Positions 47,151 to 58,187 of a stretch of DNA of 64,000 nt are shown piece by piece. Location: positions 1 through 64,000 of the forward strand of contig NZ_JAHVAB010000043.1 of the NCBI RefSeq assembly GCF_019264445.1. Reading direction: 5' to 3'. Numbering within the stretch: the stretch's first letter is position 1; each line of letters begins with the position of its first letter. The translations under genes and the position numbers were made by a program. Below the pieces are notes generated by a model. The model did not search any database and was not told the DNA's origin. It saw only the letters and a list, made by a program, of their open reading frames with translations. This DNA comes from Hydrogenophaga sp. (GTDB lineage Bacteria; Pseudomonadota; Gammaproteobacteria; Burkholderiales; Burkholderiaceae_C).

Positions 47151-47719
47151 AACACGATCCCCTCACGGTTTTCACCACCTGGCCCGGGCCCCTGGGCCCC
47201 ATGACGCTGGCGGCCACCCCGCGCGGCTTGAGCGGCGTCTGGTTTGACGGCCAGCGCCATGGGCCTGACACGTCAGGCTGGCGGCACGACCCGGCGCCAC
47301 CGGTGTTCCAGCACACCATCGACCAGCTCGCCAACTACTTTGCCGGTCGTCGATCGCGTTTTGAACTGCCGCTGGATCTCACCGCCGGCACGCCATTCCA
47401 GCAACAGGTGTGGCGGGCGCTGCTGGGCATCGCGCACGGCACCACCACGAGCTATGGCCTGTTGAGCGCCGCCATCGGCAAGCCGGCCGCGGTGCGCGCA
47501 CTGGGCGCGGCGGTGGGGCGCAATCCCATCAGCGTCATCGTGCCCTGCCACCGCGTGCTCGGGGCCGATGGCTCGCTCACCGGGTACGCTGGTGGGCTCG
47601 AGCGCAAGACCGCCCTGCTCGCACTGGAAGGTGTCCCGCTGCCATCGAACCGTGCGCCCGAGCCATTGTGGACAGGCGCTCATCAATCCCACGCGCAACC
47701 GGCATCAATGGCGCGCTGA
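47147..47719 (+). CDS. ogt: Methylated-DNA-protein-cysteine methyltransferase
   Basis: 190-residue suicide repair enzyme that removes methyl from O6-methylguanine. The active site IVPCHRVLGADGSLTGYAGGLERK includes the acceptor Cys, preceded by AVGRNPISV and FQQQVWRALLGIAHGTTTSYG helix-turn-helix. The ATG overlaps the stop of the Ada-AlkA gene (ATGA), so it is cotranscribed and coupled. The last ~20 residues (RAPEPLWTGAHQSHAQPASMAR) are an unremarkable extension. Confidence 0.94.
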   Translation: MKHDPLTVFTTWPGPLGPMTLAATPRGLSGVWFDGQRHGPDTSGWRHDPAPPVFQHTIDQLANYFAGRRSRFELPLDLTAGTPFQQQVWRALLGIAHGTTTSYGLLSAAIGKPAAVRALGAAVGRNPISVIVPCHRVLGADGSLTGYAGGLERKTALLALEGVPLPSNRAPEPLWTGAHQSHAQPASMAR

Positions 47720-47752
47720 AACACGCGAGACCCCCATGCATACTTTGACGCC

Positions 47753-48664
47753 ATGAATCCCGTTCTCGCCCTGGAATTTCTGCTGCTGGCCTCTCTGTGG
47801 GGTGCCTCTTTCTTGTTCACCCGCCTGGGCGCGGCCGAGTTCGGCGCGTTGCCCACGGCCGGCATGCGCGTGGCGCTGGCGTCGCTGTTCCTGCTGCCGG
47901 TGTTTCTGGTCAACGGGGTGTGGGCCGATTTCCGTGCGCGTGCGAGACCGATCCTGTTTGTGGGCCTGCTCAACTCGGGCATTCCCTTCGCGTTGTTCGC
48001 GTATGCCGTGTTGCACATAACCACGGGACTCAGCTCCATCCTGAATGCAACCGTGCCACTGTCCGGCGCCCTGGTGGCCTGGCTTTGGCTCAAAGACCGT
48101 CCCGGTGGATCGCGCATGCTGGGTCTGGCCATCGGGTTCGCCGGTGTCACCCTGCTGGTGATCGGCAAATCGGGCTTCAGCGCCATGGGCGTGGCCAGCG
48201 GCAGCTCCACCGCGAGCACCCTGCTGGCCATGGGTGCCTGCCTGCTCGCCACCCTGTGCTACGGGATTGCCGCCAGCTTCACCAAGCGCTATCTCACAGG
48301 CGCACACCCATTGGCCACCGCCACCGGCAGCCAGATCGGCGCCGCGCTGGGTCTGGCGATCCCGACCATCGTTCTCTGGCCGAGCCAGCCCGTGAGCGCC
48401 ACGGCGTGGGGCGCCGTGGCAGCTGTTGCGCTGCTGTGCACCGCCATCGCGTACATCCTCTTTTTCCACATCATCGAAAAAGCCGGCCCCAGCCGCGCCC
48501 TCACCGTGACCTTCCTCGTACCGGTGTTTGCGCTCGTGTATGGCTCGGTGTTTCTTGGCGAAGTCATCACGCCATGGATGATTGGCTGCGGCGTGGTGAT
48601 CGTCTGCGGCACAGCGCTCTCCACCGGCCTGTTGCGCCTGCGCTGGCTGGAGCGCGCGACCTGA
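47753..48664 (+). CDS. EamA/DMT family transporter
   Basis: 303-residue inner-membrane transporter with two EamA repeats and ten hydrophobic segments. The first starts FLLLASLWGASFLFTRLGAAEFG and contains LNSGIPFALFAYAVLHITTGLSSILNATVPL. The second includes CYGIAASFTKRYLTG and ALTVTFLVPVFALVYGSVFLGE. Such proteins are typically metabolite or amino-acid exporters; the substrate is unknown. It begins 33 bases after ogt and may share that transcript. A downstream GC-rich gap of 74 bp leads to the truncated paaX. Confidence 0.86.
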   Translation: MNPVLALEFLLLASLWGASFLFTRLGAAEFGALPTAGMRVALASLFLLPVFLVNGVWADFRARARPILFVGLLNSGIPFALFAYAVLHITTGLSSILNATVPLSGALVAWLWLKDRPGGSRMLGLAIGFAGVTLLVIGKSGFSAMGVASGSSTASTLLAMGACLLATLCYGIAASFTKRYLTGAHPLATATGSQIGAALGLAIPTIVLWPSQPVSATAWGAVAAVALLCTAIAYILFFHIIEKAGPSRALTVTFLVPVFALVYGSVFLGEVITPWMIGCGVVIVCGTALSTGLLRLRWLERAT

Positions 48665-48738
48665 GCGCAGATTCGACGTGCGCAGGCCTTGCGCATACCA
48701 GCGGGTGAAGCCCCCTCCACACCCGGCGCGATGCCAGC

Positions 48739-49524
48739 TCACCTTGTCGACAAGCGCCGCGTGATGGCGCGCGGCGTCTTCACCAGGGCGCCGTCAGCCG
48801 TTTCCACGTGCGACTGGAGAAACAGTTCACTCGGGGCAAGCAGCACCCCGTAGAGCTCGCCGCACAGGTGCCGAGCGTGCAAGCCGGGCCAGTTCACCGG
48901 CAGCAGGGCCTCGGGCAGATTGGGATCTCTCAGGAGCACTCGGCGGTATTCGTGGATCAGCAGCGTGCGCACAAAAAACGACTCAACGGGCGCGAGGCTG
49001 CGATAGATCGACAAGACCGGCGAGAACCTGGCGATGAACTGTTTCCAGGACCGCTCCACGTGTTCCAGTTTGAAGGTCTCTTTCATGATGACCTGCAAGG
49101 GCCTGCGCGCGTAGGCGTCAAGGCTCTCGGCACTGAGGACCGCCACCGTTTCCTCGGCGTTGGCCGCCTTCAGGATTTCACGAAGGGAGGTGTGATCGGC
49201 GTGGGGATGCGCGAACACATTGGGCGCAAGCTGCCCGAAGCTCTCCCACAGCAGCTCGCGCTTGAGATCCAGGCGCTTGCTCGCGCGCATGGAGCCCACC
49301 AGGACAGCCAGGGTCCATCGGCCATCCCACTGCGGATGGTTGAACTCGTAGATCCGTCGGTCTGCGTGCTGAACGCGCAGCAGACCGACGTCAGAAAGGC
49401 CGTAGTAGCTGCGGCGGCCCACCCGCTCCACATCGAGCCAGTCATCGGCGGCAAGCCGAAAGGCGCTGGTGCGCACCCCTCTTGACGAAAGCCCGAACAG
49501 CTCAGCCAACGCGATGAGGCTTCC
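48739..49524 (-). pseudogene. paaX: 5'-truncated PaaX-type repressor
   Basis: Homology to PaaX (repressor of phenylacetate catabolism, released by phenylacetyl-CoA) runs from [12 protein letters not shown] through [27 protein letters not shown] to the normal C-terminal part RHLCGELYGVLLAP. The family protein has about 35-50 more N-terminal residues carrying the first helices of the winged helix. Here homology stops at about 49524, where antisense DNA of a paaK fragment begins. The frame still opens at 49554 with ten foreign residues ([10 protein letters not shown]). DNA binding is therefore probably lost. I call it a remnant of a divergent paaX-paaK arrangement. Confidence 0.8.
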
Positions 49525-50011
49525 CTTCACGACCAAGAAGGACTTGCGCGACAACTACCCCTTCGGGATGTTCGCCGTGCCCAAGGATCGGGTGTCGCGC
49601 GTCCACGCTTCTTCGGGCACGACAGGAAAACCCACTGTGGTGGGCTACACCCAAAGGGACATCGACCAATGGGCCCATCTTGTCGCGAGGTCGATCCGTG
49701 CCGCGGGCGGCCGCGCCGGCGACACGATGCATGTCGCCTACGGCTATGGGTTGTTCACCGGCGGGCTGGGTGCGCACTACGGCGCCGAGCGGCTGGGTTG
49801 CACGGTCATTCCGATGTCCGGTGGGCAAACGGAAAAACAGGTGCAACTGATCCAGGACTTCAAGCCGCGCCTGATCATGGTGACGCCTTCCTACATGCAG
49901 GTGATCATCGAGGAGTTTGTCCGACAGGGCATCGACCCACGCGAGACGTCCCTGGAGGTGGGCATCTTCGGTGCAGAGCCGTGGACCGAGGCGATGCGCC
50001 GCGAAATCGAA
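49517..50011 (+). pseudogene. paaK: Internal fragment of phenylacetate-CoA ligase
   Basis: About 165 codons matching Paa[21 protein letters not shown], the AMP-binding [46 protein letters not shown] and [18 protein letters not shown] full PaaK is about 430 residues; roughly 60 at the N-terminus and 200 at the C-terminus are missing. The left end abuts paaX head-to-head at about 49520 and the right end meets livM at about 50012. A start at 49469 precedes it only within paaX antisense DNA. It cannot encode a working ligase. Confidence 0.88.
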
Positions 50012-50012
50012 A

Positions 50013-50111
50013 CCCTTGGCCTTTGGCGCCGTGCTCATGCTGTGCATGATTTTTTTGCCCAAAGGGGTGGTGCCGACGTTGCGCGCCAGGTTGCGCCGGA
50101 GCGCGTCGTGA
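50013..50111 (+). pseudogene. Last codons of a LivM-type permease
   Basis: In a different frame from the paaK fragment, 32 codons read [28 protein letters not shown] and stop with TGA at 50109-50111. This is the C-terminal helix pattern of branched-chain amino acid ABC permeases (LivM). The stop overlaps the livG start (GTGA), as intact livM-livG pairs do. The rest of livM and all of livH are absent, so this is a deletion remnant. Confidence 0.78.
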
Positions 50112-50911
50112 ATTCGCTCGAAGTCCAGTCGCTGACAAAGACCTTCGGCGGGTTGCGCGCGGTGCAGGACGTGAGCTTTGCCGTCCTGGAGGGAACCGTG
50201 CACGCCATCATCGGTCCGAACGGCGCGGGCAAGACCACGCTGATCAATCTGATCACCGGGATGTACACACCGACATTCGGCAGGGTGCTTCTCAACACAC
50301 GGGACATCACCGCCAAAGCGCCGATGGAACTCCCTGCACTGGGCATGGCGCGAACGTTTCAGAACCTGCAGATCTGCATGAACATGAGCGCGCTGGACAA
50401 CGTCATGGTGGGAGCGCACTTGCGCCAGAACAGCGGGTTGATCGCAGGGCTTCTGTCACTGCCCAGGCTCCGGCGAGAGGACCGCGTTTGCCGGGCCGAC
50501 GCCCTGAAGGCCATGGAACGGGTGGGCTTGTCGTCCTGCGCGAAGGCCGAGGCCGGAGAGATGCCCTACGGTGCCTTGAAACGGCTGGAAATCGCCCGCG
50601 CATTGATGACGCGCCCGAGCTTGCTGCTGATGGACGAGCCGGCCGCCGGTCTCAACCCCACCGAGACGGCCAGCATCGGCAAGCTGATCCGCCAGCTCGC
50701 CGCCGAAGGCCTGACGGTGGTTCTGGTGGAGCACGACATGCCGCTGGTGATGGGCGTCTCCGACACGATCACCGTGCTGGACCACGGCAGGAAGATAGCG
50801 CAAGGCACGCCGACGGCCATTCGCGCCAACGAACAGGTCATCGCCGCCTACCTTGGCGCTGACGGAGTGTCCGAGGCAGGTACCGCGCTTGGCCACCAGG
50901 AGGCCGCATGA
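50108..50911 (+). CDS. livG: Branched-chain amino acid-type ABC ATPase LivG
   Basis: 267-residue ATPase. Walker [10 protein letters not shown], the LivG-type [16 protein letters not shown] (in place of the LSGGQ signature), Walker [16 protein letters not shown] and switch His VLVEHDM are intact, with a family-type N-terminus [23 protein letters not shown]. The start is GTG at 50108 overlapping the livM stop. A gene finder would extend the frame to 49469 through the paaK fragment, making a 480-residue chimera. Its natural permeases (LivH, LivM) are missing here. Confidence 0.88.
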   Translation: MNSLEVQSLTKTFGGLRAVQDVSFAVLEGTVHAIIGPNGAGKTTLINLITGMYTPTFGRVLLNTRDITAKAPMELPALGMARTFQNLQICMNMSALDNVMVGAHLRQNSGLIAGLLSLPRLRREDRVCRADALKAMERVGLSSCAKAEAGEMPYGALKRLEIARALMTRPSLLLMDEPAAGLNPTETASIGKLIRQLAAEGLTVVLVEHDMPLVMGVSDTITVLDHGRKIAQGTPTAIRANEQVIAAYLGADGVSEAGTALGHQEAA

Positions 50912-51651
50912 CTGCACCCGCCGCCGTCCCAGGCACCACGCCAGAGGCATTGCTCTCCACCCATGGCCTGACCAGTCACTACGGTCGGATTCAAGCATTG
51001 CATGGCGTGGACATCCGCGTCGAGCGCGGCCAGCTGGTCGCGCTGGTCGGTGCCAACGGCGCGGGGAAAACCACGCTGCTTCGCGCCATCTCGGGTGTTC
51101 AACCGGTCAGCGGGGGCAGCGTGCGGTTCGGAGAGCAAGACATCAATGGTCTCGTGGCAAGCCGCAGGGTGCGCGCGGGCATCAGCCAGGTTCCCGAAGG
51201 ACGGCAGGTTTTCGGCCCCATGAGCGTGGAGGACAACCTCGTGCTGGGCGCCTTCACGCGTCCCGGAAGCGAGATCGCCCCAAGCCTTTCCGCCACGTAC
51301 GAGCGGTTCCCGATCCTGCTTGAAAAGCGGCACCTGCCTGCGAGCACCTTGTCGGGAGGTCAGCAGCAGATGCTGGCCATGGCGCGCGCCTTGATGGCCT
51401 CGCCGAAGGTGCTGCTGTTGGACGAACCCAGCATGGGTCTGGCGCCGCTGATCGTTCTGGAGATTTTTCGATTGATCGAAACGTTGCGCGACCAGGGCAT
51501 CACGATCCTGCTGGTTGAACAGAATGCGCGGGCCGCGTTGTCCATTGCCGACAAAGGCTATGTCATGGAACTGGGGCGCATCGTCATGTCGGGGGCCGGG
51601 CCGGAGCTGCTCAGGAACGAACAGATACAGCAGGCCTATCTGGGCATGTAG
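50908..51651 (+). CDS. livF: Branched-chain amino acid-type ABC ATPase LivF
   Basis: 247-residue second ATPase of the same importer type. Motifs: [61 protein letters not shown] (LivF hallmark), [23 protein letters not shown] and [11 protein letters not shown]. It overlaps livG by four bases (ATGA). The frame is intact despite loss of the permeases, so it could energise a transporter encoded elsewhere or be on the way to decay. Confidence 0.92.
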   Translation: MTAPAAVPGTTPEALLSTHGLTSHYGRIQALHGVDIRVERGQLVALVGANGAGKTTLLRAISGVQPVSGGSVRFGEQDINGLVASRRVRAGISQVPEGRQVFGPMSVEDNLVLGAFTRPGSEIAPSLSATYERFPILLEKRHLPASTLSGGQQQMLAMARALMASPKVLLLDEPSMGLAPLIVLEIFRLIETLRDQGITILLVEQNARAALSIADKGYVMELGRIVMSGAGPELLRNEQIQQAYLGM

Positions 51652-51704
51652 GAGCGCGAACCGCGTGCCCTCGTGGGAGCCACGCCACAACGAAAGGAGA
51701 CAAG

Positions 51705-52868
51705 GTGTCGGAGACATGGCGAAAACTGGCGCGGGCGTGCACCCGCCTTGGCGCAGGGCTCCTGGTTTGTCTTTCCAGCCACGGTGCCATCGCGCAAGCC
51801 GTGGCGAACAGGCAAGACGCCGAGATCCTGATCGGGCAATCCTGCCAGCTCACCGGCCCCCTGGCCGCGTTGTCGAACGAGGTGCGTCAGGGTGCGCAGC
51901 TCTACTTCGACCGCGTCAACGCGAGTGGAGGAATCCACGGTCGAAAGATCCGGGTCATTGCGCTGGACGATGCCTACGACCCACAGAGGGCCGCCGAGAA
52001 CACGCGCACGCTGATCCAGCATGAGAAGGTGCTGGCGCTGTTCCAGTACGCCGGCACCCCACCTTCCATGGCGGCCGTGCCCATTGCCGAAGCGTTTGGC
52101 GTGCCCTTCATCACGCCATTTTCCGGCGCAGACCCGTTGCGCCAGAACTTCAGCCGCTACGTCTTCAACATCAAGGCCGGCTACAGCAGCGAGCTCGACG
52201 CCATGGTTCGCCAACTGGCCGTGGTGGGTATCACGAAGGTGGCCGCGGTGTATCTCAACAATCCGTTTGGCATCGGAGGGCTGGCATCGGTCGAAAGGTC
52301 TGCGGCGGTGCACCAGATTTCTCTGGTGGCGCGGGTGCCACTGGCAGTCGACGGAGCGAAGCTCGACACAGTGGTCGCAGAGGTGGCGAAGTCATCGCCA
52401 CAAGCGATCATCGTCATCAGCGCGGGCAAGCCCAGCATCGACTTTGTCGACGCGTATCTCAAGGCGGGGCACCGGTCTACGTTCTACATGCTGTCTGTCA
52501 TCAGCAACCTGCAACTGGAGAGCGCCCTGGGCAAGCGTTCACGGGGAATCGTGATCTCGCAAGTGGTTCCGTCGCCCTGGAACAGGAGCATCGCGGTATC
52601 GCGGGAATTCCAGGCACTGGCGGCCGCCAAAGGACTCGGCGAATACTCGTTCAGTCAGATGGAAGGATTCATCTCCGCCAAATTCCTGGTGGAAGCGGTG
52701 AAACGTGCAGGCAGCAAGCCGACACGCGAGGGCTTGCTGCAGGCCCTCGAATCCATGTCCAGGGTCGACCTGGGGGGCTATGCGGTGGACATGTCGCCGT
52801 CGCAGCACAGTTCCGGGCGATACGTCGATCTGGTCATTGTGGGTCGCGACGGAAGGTTCACACGCTAG
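51705..52868 (+). CDS. ABC transporter substrate-binding protein, LivK type
   Basis: 387-residue periplasmic type-1 binding protein (Peripla_BP_6). The signal peptide includes LGAGLLVCLSSHGAIAQA. The mature part starts EILIGQSCQLTGPLAALSNEVRQGAQLYFDRVNASGGIHGRKIRVIALDD, as in branched-chain amino acid/amide/aromatic-acid binders, and ends with SSGRYVDLVIVGRDGRF. The GTG at 51705 follows AAAGGAG. Given the paa remnants, the substrate may have been phenylacetate or a related aromatic acid; this is inference. It is not followed by any permease gene. Confidence 0.87.
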   Translation: MSETWRKLARACTRLGAGLLVCLSSHGAIAQAVANRQDAEILIGQSCQLTGPLAALSNEVRQGAQLYFDRVNASGGIHGRKIRVIALDDAYDPQRAAENTRTLIQHEKVLALFQYAGTPPSMAAVPIAEAFGVPFITPFSGADPLRQNFSRYVFNIKAGYSSELDAMVRQLAVVGITKVAAVYLNNPFGIGGLASVERSAAVHQISLVARVPLAVDGAKLDTVVAEVAKSSPQAIIVISAGKPSIDFVDAYLKAGHRSTFYMLSVISNLQLESALGKRSRGIVISQVVPSPWNRSIAVSREFQALAAAKGLGEYSFSQMEGFISAKFLVEAVKRAGSKPTREGLLQALESMSRVDLGGYAVDMSPSQHSSGRYVDLVIVGRDGRFTR

Positions 52869-53015
52869 CGCCCCATATCAGCGAAGGAGCACAAAGAGAT
52901 CGCCCTCGCACACCGGATACCTGGACGCGGCATCCGCAAAGGCTTCATCGACATGACCGCGCTGGCCCCGCCTGGTGAGAACAAGGCGCCTGTTCCGAAG
53001 CTCCAGATTCGCATT

Positions 53016-53058
53016 CCAAAAACCAAAATGGGCTGCGATCCGAAGATTGCAACCCATT
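53016..53058 (-). terminator. Terminator of the tRNA operon
   Basis: On the minus strand AATGGGTTGCAAT pairs with ATCGCAGCCCATT around CTTCGG, followed by TTGGTTTTT. It lies 18-60 bp after tRNA-Asp, the last tRNA. The 150 bp between it and the livK stop (52869-53015) hold nothing I recognise. Confidence 0.75.
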
Positions 53059-53075
53059 GATTTCTGTCGAAATTT

Positions 53076-53152
53076 TGGCGGAGTGGACGGGGCTCGAACC
53101 CGCGACCCCCGGCGTGACAGGCCGGTATTCTAACCAACTGAACTACCACTCC
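53076..53152 (-). tRNA. tRNA-Asp (GTC)
   Basis: 77-nt cloverleaf, with CCA encoded. Acceptor stem GGAGTGG/CCACTCC, anticodon loop CTGTCAC (anticodon GTC at 53116-53118), T-arm GGTTCGAGCC. Third in the minus-strand Ala-Glu-Asp order. Confidence 0.96.
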
Positions 53153-53222
53153 TGGTAGATGGCGTTCGTTCTTTCGAACCAAGTGCCAACCACTTGTTTG
53201 CCTACTTGCCTTGCAGCTTGTT

Positions 53223-53298
53223 TGGCGACCCTACGGGGATTCGAACCCCGGTACTCACCGTGAAAGGGTGATGTCCTAGGCCTCTAGACGATAGGGTC
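53223..53298 (-). tRNA. tRNA-Glu (TTC)
   Basis: 76-nt cloverleaf with encoded CCA. Acceptor stem begins GACCCTA, anticodon loop CTTTCAC gives anticodon TTC, T-arm GGTTCGAATCC. 70 bp separate it from tRNA-Asp and 94 bp from tRNA-Ala. Confidence 0.96.
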
Positions 53299-53392
53299 AT
53301 AACCTTGGACTCAAAGAGCCTCGCATTGTAGCAGCGGCAAAGCTTGTTTTTCTGCCGATGCGCGATGAAAAACTCATTGCGACTTCAATTTT

Positions 53393-53468
<76 letters not shown>

Positions 53469-53530
53469 ACAGGGTTTGTTGATCTGCGCCTTGCAACTGC
53501 CGTTGCGCGGTGCATTTCAGCAAGCCTCGA

Positions 53531-53536
53531 ATTATA
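53531..53536 (-). promoter_or_regulatory. -10 element for the tRNA cluster
   Basis: A perfect TATAAT on the minus strand, 62 bp before tRNA-Ala and immediately after the gltX stop. A TTGAAG hexamer inside the end of gltX lies 19 bp upstream, a slightly long spacer. It would give the stable RNAs a promoter separate from the gltX transcript. Confidence 0.5.
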
Positions 53537-53546
53537 GGCGATTTTT

Positions 53547-54935
53547 TCAGGCGTTCTTCAAACGGTCGATCACAACCTGTCGATCATGCAATTCCAGCAC
53601 GGCATCCAGCGACGGCGTCTGGGCGGTGCCCATCACCAGTACGCGCACCGGCATGGCGAGCTGCGGCATCTTGAGGCTGTGCGCGGCGAGCACTTCCTTG
53701 ATCGCTGCCGAGATGCCCGCCTTGTCCCAAGCGCACGCGACGAGCTTCTCCGCCAGCGTCAGCAGCGCAGGGCGCACGGCGTCTGTCACGTGCTGGGCTC
53801 GCTCGCTTTCATGGGGCGTGATGTCCGCATAAAACGCTTTCGCCCAATCCGCGAGGACCACGGTCGTGTCGCAGCGGTCCTTGAACAGGCCACAGATGCG
53901 CGGCAAGCGCGCGTCGGTCGCAACGCCTTGCTGCTGCAGGTGCAAAGCCACCAGCGGTGCCAGCGCGTCATCGGCCATGGCCTTGAGGTGCTGCGCATTG
54001 ACCCACCGCAGCTTGGCCTCGTCGAACTGCGCAGCGCTGCGGCCAAGGTGGTCGAGGTTGAACCATTCCAGGAACTGCGCGCGGCTGAAGATTTCATCGT
54101 CGCCGTGGCTCCAGCCCAGGCGCGCAAGGTAGTTCACCATGGCGTCGGGCAGATAGCCTTCGTCGCGGTATTGCGTCACAGGCTTGGCGCCGTTGCGCTT
54201 GCTCATCTTCTCGCCCTGCTCATTGAGCACGGTGGGCAGATGGGCGTACACCGGCGGCTCTTTGCCCAGCGCCTTGAAGATGTTGATCTGGCGCGGCGTG
54301 TTGTTCACATGGTCGTCACCACGGATCACGTGGGTGATGGCCATGTCGACGTCGTCCACCACCACACAGAAGTTGTAGGTGGGCGTGCCGTCGGGGCGGG
54401 CAATCACCAGATCGTCCAGTTCGTCGTTGGCGATCTCGATGCGGCCCTTGACCTTGTCGTCCCAGGCCACCACGCCGCCTTGCGGGTTCTTGAAGCGCAA
54501 CACAGGCTTGACGCCATCGGGCACGGCAGGCAGGGTCTTGCCTGGCTCAGGCCGCCAGGTGCCGTCGTACCGAGGTTTTTCCTTGTTGGCCATCTGCTTT
54601 TCGCGCAGCGCGTCAAGCTCGGCCACGCTCATGTAGCAGGGGTACACCAGTCCGGCAGCCACCATGTCGGCCAGAACAGCCTTGTAGCGGTCCATGCGCT
54701 GCATTTGGTAGAACGGACCTTCGTCGTGGTCCAGCCCCAGCCATTTCATGCCTTCGATGATCACGTCCACCGCAGCCTGCGATGAGCGCTCGAGATCGGT
54801 GTCTTCGATGCGAAGGATGAACGCGCCGCCCGTGGAGCGCGCAAACGCCCAGGGGTACAGCGCCGAGCGGATGTTGCCCAGATGAATGAAGCCGGTGGGC
54901 GACGGTGCGAAGCGGGTGCGGGTGGGTGCGGACAT
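53547..54935 (-). CDS. gltX: Glutamate-tRNA ligase
   Basis: 462-residue class I aminoacyl-tRNA synthetase. The HIGH-type motif is [20 protein letters not shown] (residues ~7-26) and the KMSKR motif is [12 protein letters not shown]. The ARIRGDDH-like [15 protein letters not shown] and the C-terminal anticodon-binding part are present. The ATG at 54935 lies one base after the metZ stop, so it is probably the end of the folC-metZ transcript. The frame opens further upstream inside metZ, but the extension is not family-like. Confidence 0.96.
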   Translation of the reverse strand: MSAPTRTRFAPSPTGFIHLGNIRSALYPWAFARSTGGAFILRIEDTDLERSSQAAVDVIIEGMKWLGLDHDEGPFYQMQRMDRYKAVLADMVAAGLVYPCYMSVAELDALREKQMANKEKPRYDGTWRPEPGKTLPAVPDGVKPVLRFKNPQGGVVAWDDKVKGRIEIANDELDDLVIARPDGTPTYNFCVVVDDVDMAITHVIRGDDHVNNTPRQINIFKALGKEPPVYAHLPTVLNEQGEKMSKRNGAKPVTQYRDEGYLPDAMVNYLARLGWSHGDDEIFSRAQFLEWFNLDHLGRSAAQFDEAKLRWVNAQHLKAMADDALAPLVALHLQQQGVATDARLPRICGLFKDRCDTTVVLADWAKAFYADITPHESERAQHVTDAVRPALLTLAEKLVACAWDKAGISAAIKEVLAAHSLKMPQLAMPVRVLVMGTAQTPSLDAVLELHDRQVVIDRLKNA

Positions 54936-54936
54936 G

Positions 54937-56142
54937 TCAGAAGGAAGTGAGGCCACGGTCAAGGTCGGCCTGGATATCGCCCAGGTGCTCAAGTCCCACC
55001 GCCACGCGGATGAGCCCCTGCACCACGCCAGCCGTCTGGCGTTGCGCTTCGGTCAGACGGCCATGAGAAGTGCTGGCGGGGTGTGCCACCAGGGTTTTGG
55101 TGTCGCCCAGGTTGGTCGACAGCGACATCACCTGCAGCGAGTCGAGCACGTGGAACGCACGCGAGCGCGCCTGCTCGGCGTCAGAAGCCTTCACCTCGAA
55201 AGACAACACCGCACCGCCGCTGTTCGTTTGCTGCGACATGGCCAGCGCGTGCTGCGGGTGGCTTGCCAGCCCTGGGTAATGCACGCGAGCCACGGCAGGA
55301 TGGTCTTGCAGCCACTGCGCCAGCGCCAGCGCATTGGCCGACTGGGCGCGCATGCGGATGTCCAGCGTCTCCAGGCCTTTGAGCACCACCCATGCGTTGA
55401 AGGGCGCCAGCGTCATGCCGGCGCTCTTGAGCACCGGCAGGAAGGTCTTCGTCACCAGCGCCTGGCTGGCGCACAACGCACCGGCCATGACGCGGCCTTG
55501 CCCGTCGAGGTACTTGGTGCCCGAATGCATGACGATATCGGCGCCCAGCGCCATGGGGCGCTGGAGGGCTGGCGTGGCAAAGCAGTTGTCCACACACAGC
55601 AGCGCGCCCGCGTCGTGCGCAATGTCGGCCAGCGCGCGGATGTCGCACACCTCGGTCAGCGGGTTGGTGGGCGTCTCGGCAAAGAGCAGCCTGGTCGTGG
55701 GCTTGATGGCGGCCTTCCAGGCGGCCACGTCGGTCTGCGCCACGAACGTGGACTCCACGCCGAACTTCGCCAGATCGGTCCCGATCAGCTTGATGGTGGA
55801 GCCGAACATGGAGTGCGAGCAGATCACGTGATCGCCCGCCTTGAGCAGGCCCATGCACATCATCAGGATCGCAGACATGCCCGAGGCCGTGGAGATACAG
55901 GCCTCGGCACCCTCGAGCGCGGCCAGCCGCTGCTCGAAACTGGCGACCGTGGGGTTGCCATAGCGCCCGTAGGTAAAGCCATCTTCATCGCCCGCAAAGC
56001 GGCGCGCAGAAGCCTCGGCGCTGGGCTGCACGTAACCACTGGTGAGGTACAGGGCTTCGGAGTTTTCGCCGTATGGGCTGCGTGCCACGGCTTCGCGCAC
56101 GGCCAGCGTGTCGCGGTGCAAGTCGGGTTTCTTGGTGCTCAT
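54937..56142 (-). CDS. metZ: O-succinylhomoserine sulfhydrylase
   Basis: 401-residue PLP enzyme of the Cys/Met metabolism family that makes homocysteine directly from O-succinylhomoserine and sulfide. Motifs: [12 protein letters not shown] near the N-terminus, [25 protein letters not shown] and the PLP-Lys region [15 protein letters not shown]. The YLTSGYVQ and DGQGR forms fit MetZ better than MetB or MetY, and the purF-metZ adjacency is common in proteobacteria. It starts 11 bases after the purF stop. Confidence 0.92.
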   Translation of the reverse strand: MSTKKPDLHRDTLAVREAVARSPYGENSEALYLTSGYVQPSAEASARRFAGDEDGFTYGRYGNPTVASFEQRLAALEGAEACISTASGMSAILMMCMGLLKAGDHVICSHSMFGSTIKLIGTDLAKFGVESTFVAQTDVAAWKAAIKPTTRLLFAETPTNPLTEVCDIRALADIAHDAGALLCVDNCFATPALQRPMALGADIVMHSGTKYLDGQGRVMAGALCASQALVTKTFLPVLKSAGMTLAPFNAWVVLKGLETLDIRMRAQSANALALAQWLQDHPAVARVHYPGLASHPQHALAMSQQTNSGGAVLSFEVKASDAEQARSRAFHVLDSLQVMSLSTNLGDTKTLVAHPASTSHGRLTEAQRQTAGVVQGLIRVAVGLEHLGDIQADLDRGLTSF

Positions 56143-56153
56143 GAAATGGTGTG

Positions 56154-57659
<1,506 letters not shown>

Positions 57660-57679
57660 GATTTGAACCCTCAGGAAAA

Positions 57680-58165
57680 CTAACGGATATATCGGGCCAC
57701 AGCCTCGGGCAACAAGGGCTTGATCTCGTGCAACGTGGCCGACAGCACGCCAGCCAGCGCCGATTCGCGCCACCAGGCGGCGCTCTGCATCTGCGTCATG
57801 CTCACCACGAGCGCCAGCGCCAGCAGGATCACCAGGCCGCGCAGCAGGCCAAACGCCCCACCCAGCACGCGGTCCACCGGCCGCAAACCCACCGAAGCCA
57901 CCAGCTTCTGCACCAGCCAGGCAACCAACCCGGCCGCGAACGCGACCACCACAAACACCAGAACAAATCCCACCGCCAGCCGCATGGGGGGAGACAGGCC
58001 CTCCATCGGCAACCAGGCGCCCGCCGCATCAGCGTAGGCCTGCGCCAGCACGAAAGCCGCCACCCAGCCGGCCACGGACAACACCTCATAAACCAGGCCA
58101 CGCCACAGGCCCAGCAAGACCGACAGCAACAGCGCCGTGAGCAGCACCCAGTCGGTCAAAACCAT
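57680..58165 (-). CDS. cvpA: CvpA family protein
   Basis: 161-residue membrane protein (colicin V production protein family). Four hydrophobic segments are seen: VLLTALLLSVLLGLWRGLVYEVLSVAGWVAAFVLAQAYA, AVGFVLVFVVVAFAAGLVAWLV, and LLRGLVILLALALVVSM. The RPVDRVLGGAFGLLRG segment is the family core. Its molecular role is unknown, with links to envelope integrity. The gene is 20 bases upstream of purF. Confidence 0.92.
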   Translation of the reverse strand: MVLTDWVLLTALLLSVLLGLWRGLVYEVLSVAGWVAAFVLAQAYADAAGAWLPMEGLSPPMRLAVGFVLVFVVVAFAAGLVAWLVQKLVASVGLRPVDRVLGGAFGLLRGLVILLALALVVSMTQMQSAAWWRESALAGVLSATLHEIKPLLPEAVARYIR

Positions 58166-58187
58166 CGGTACACCGCCTGTCCGACCG

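Noticed and set aside
52865-53182. 105-codon minus-strand frame over tRNA-Asp
   Set aside because: It reads through the tRNA and its terminator.
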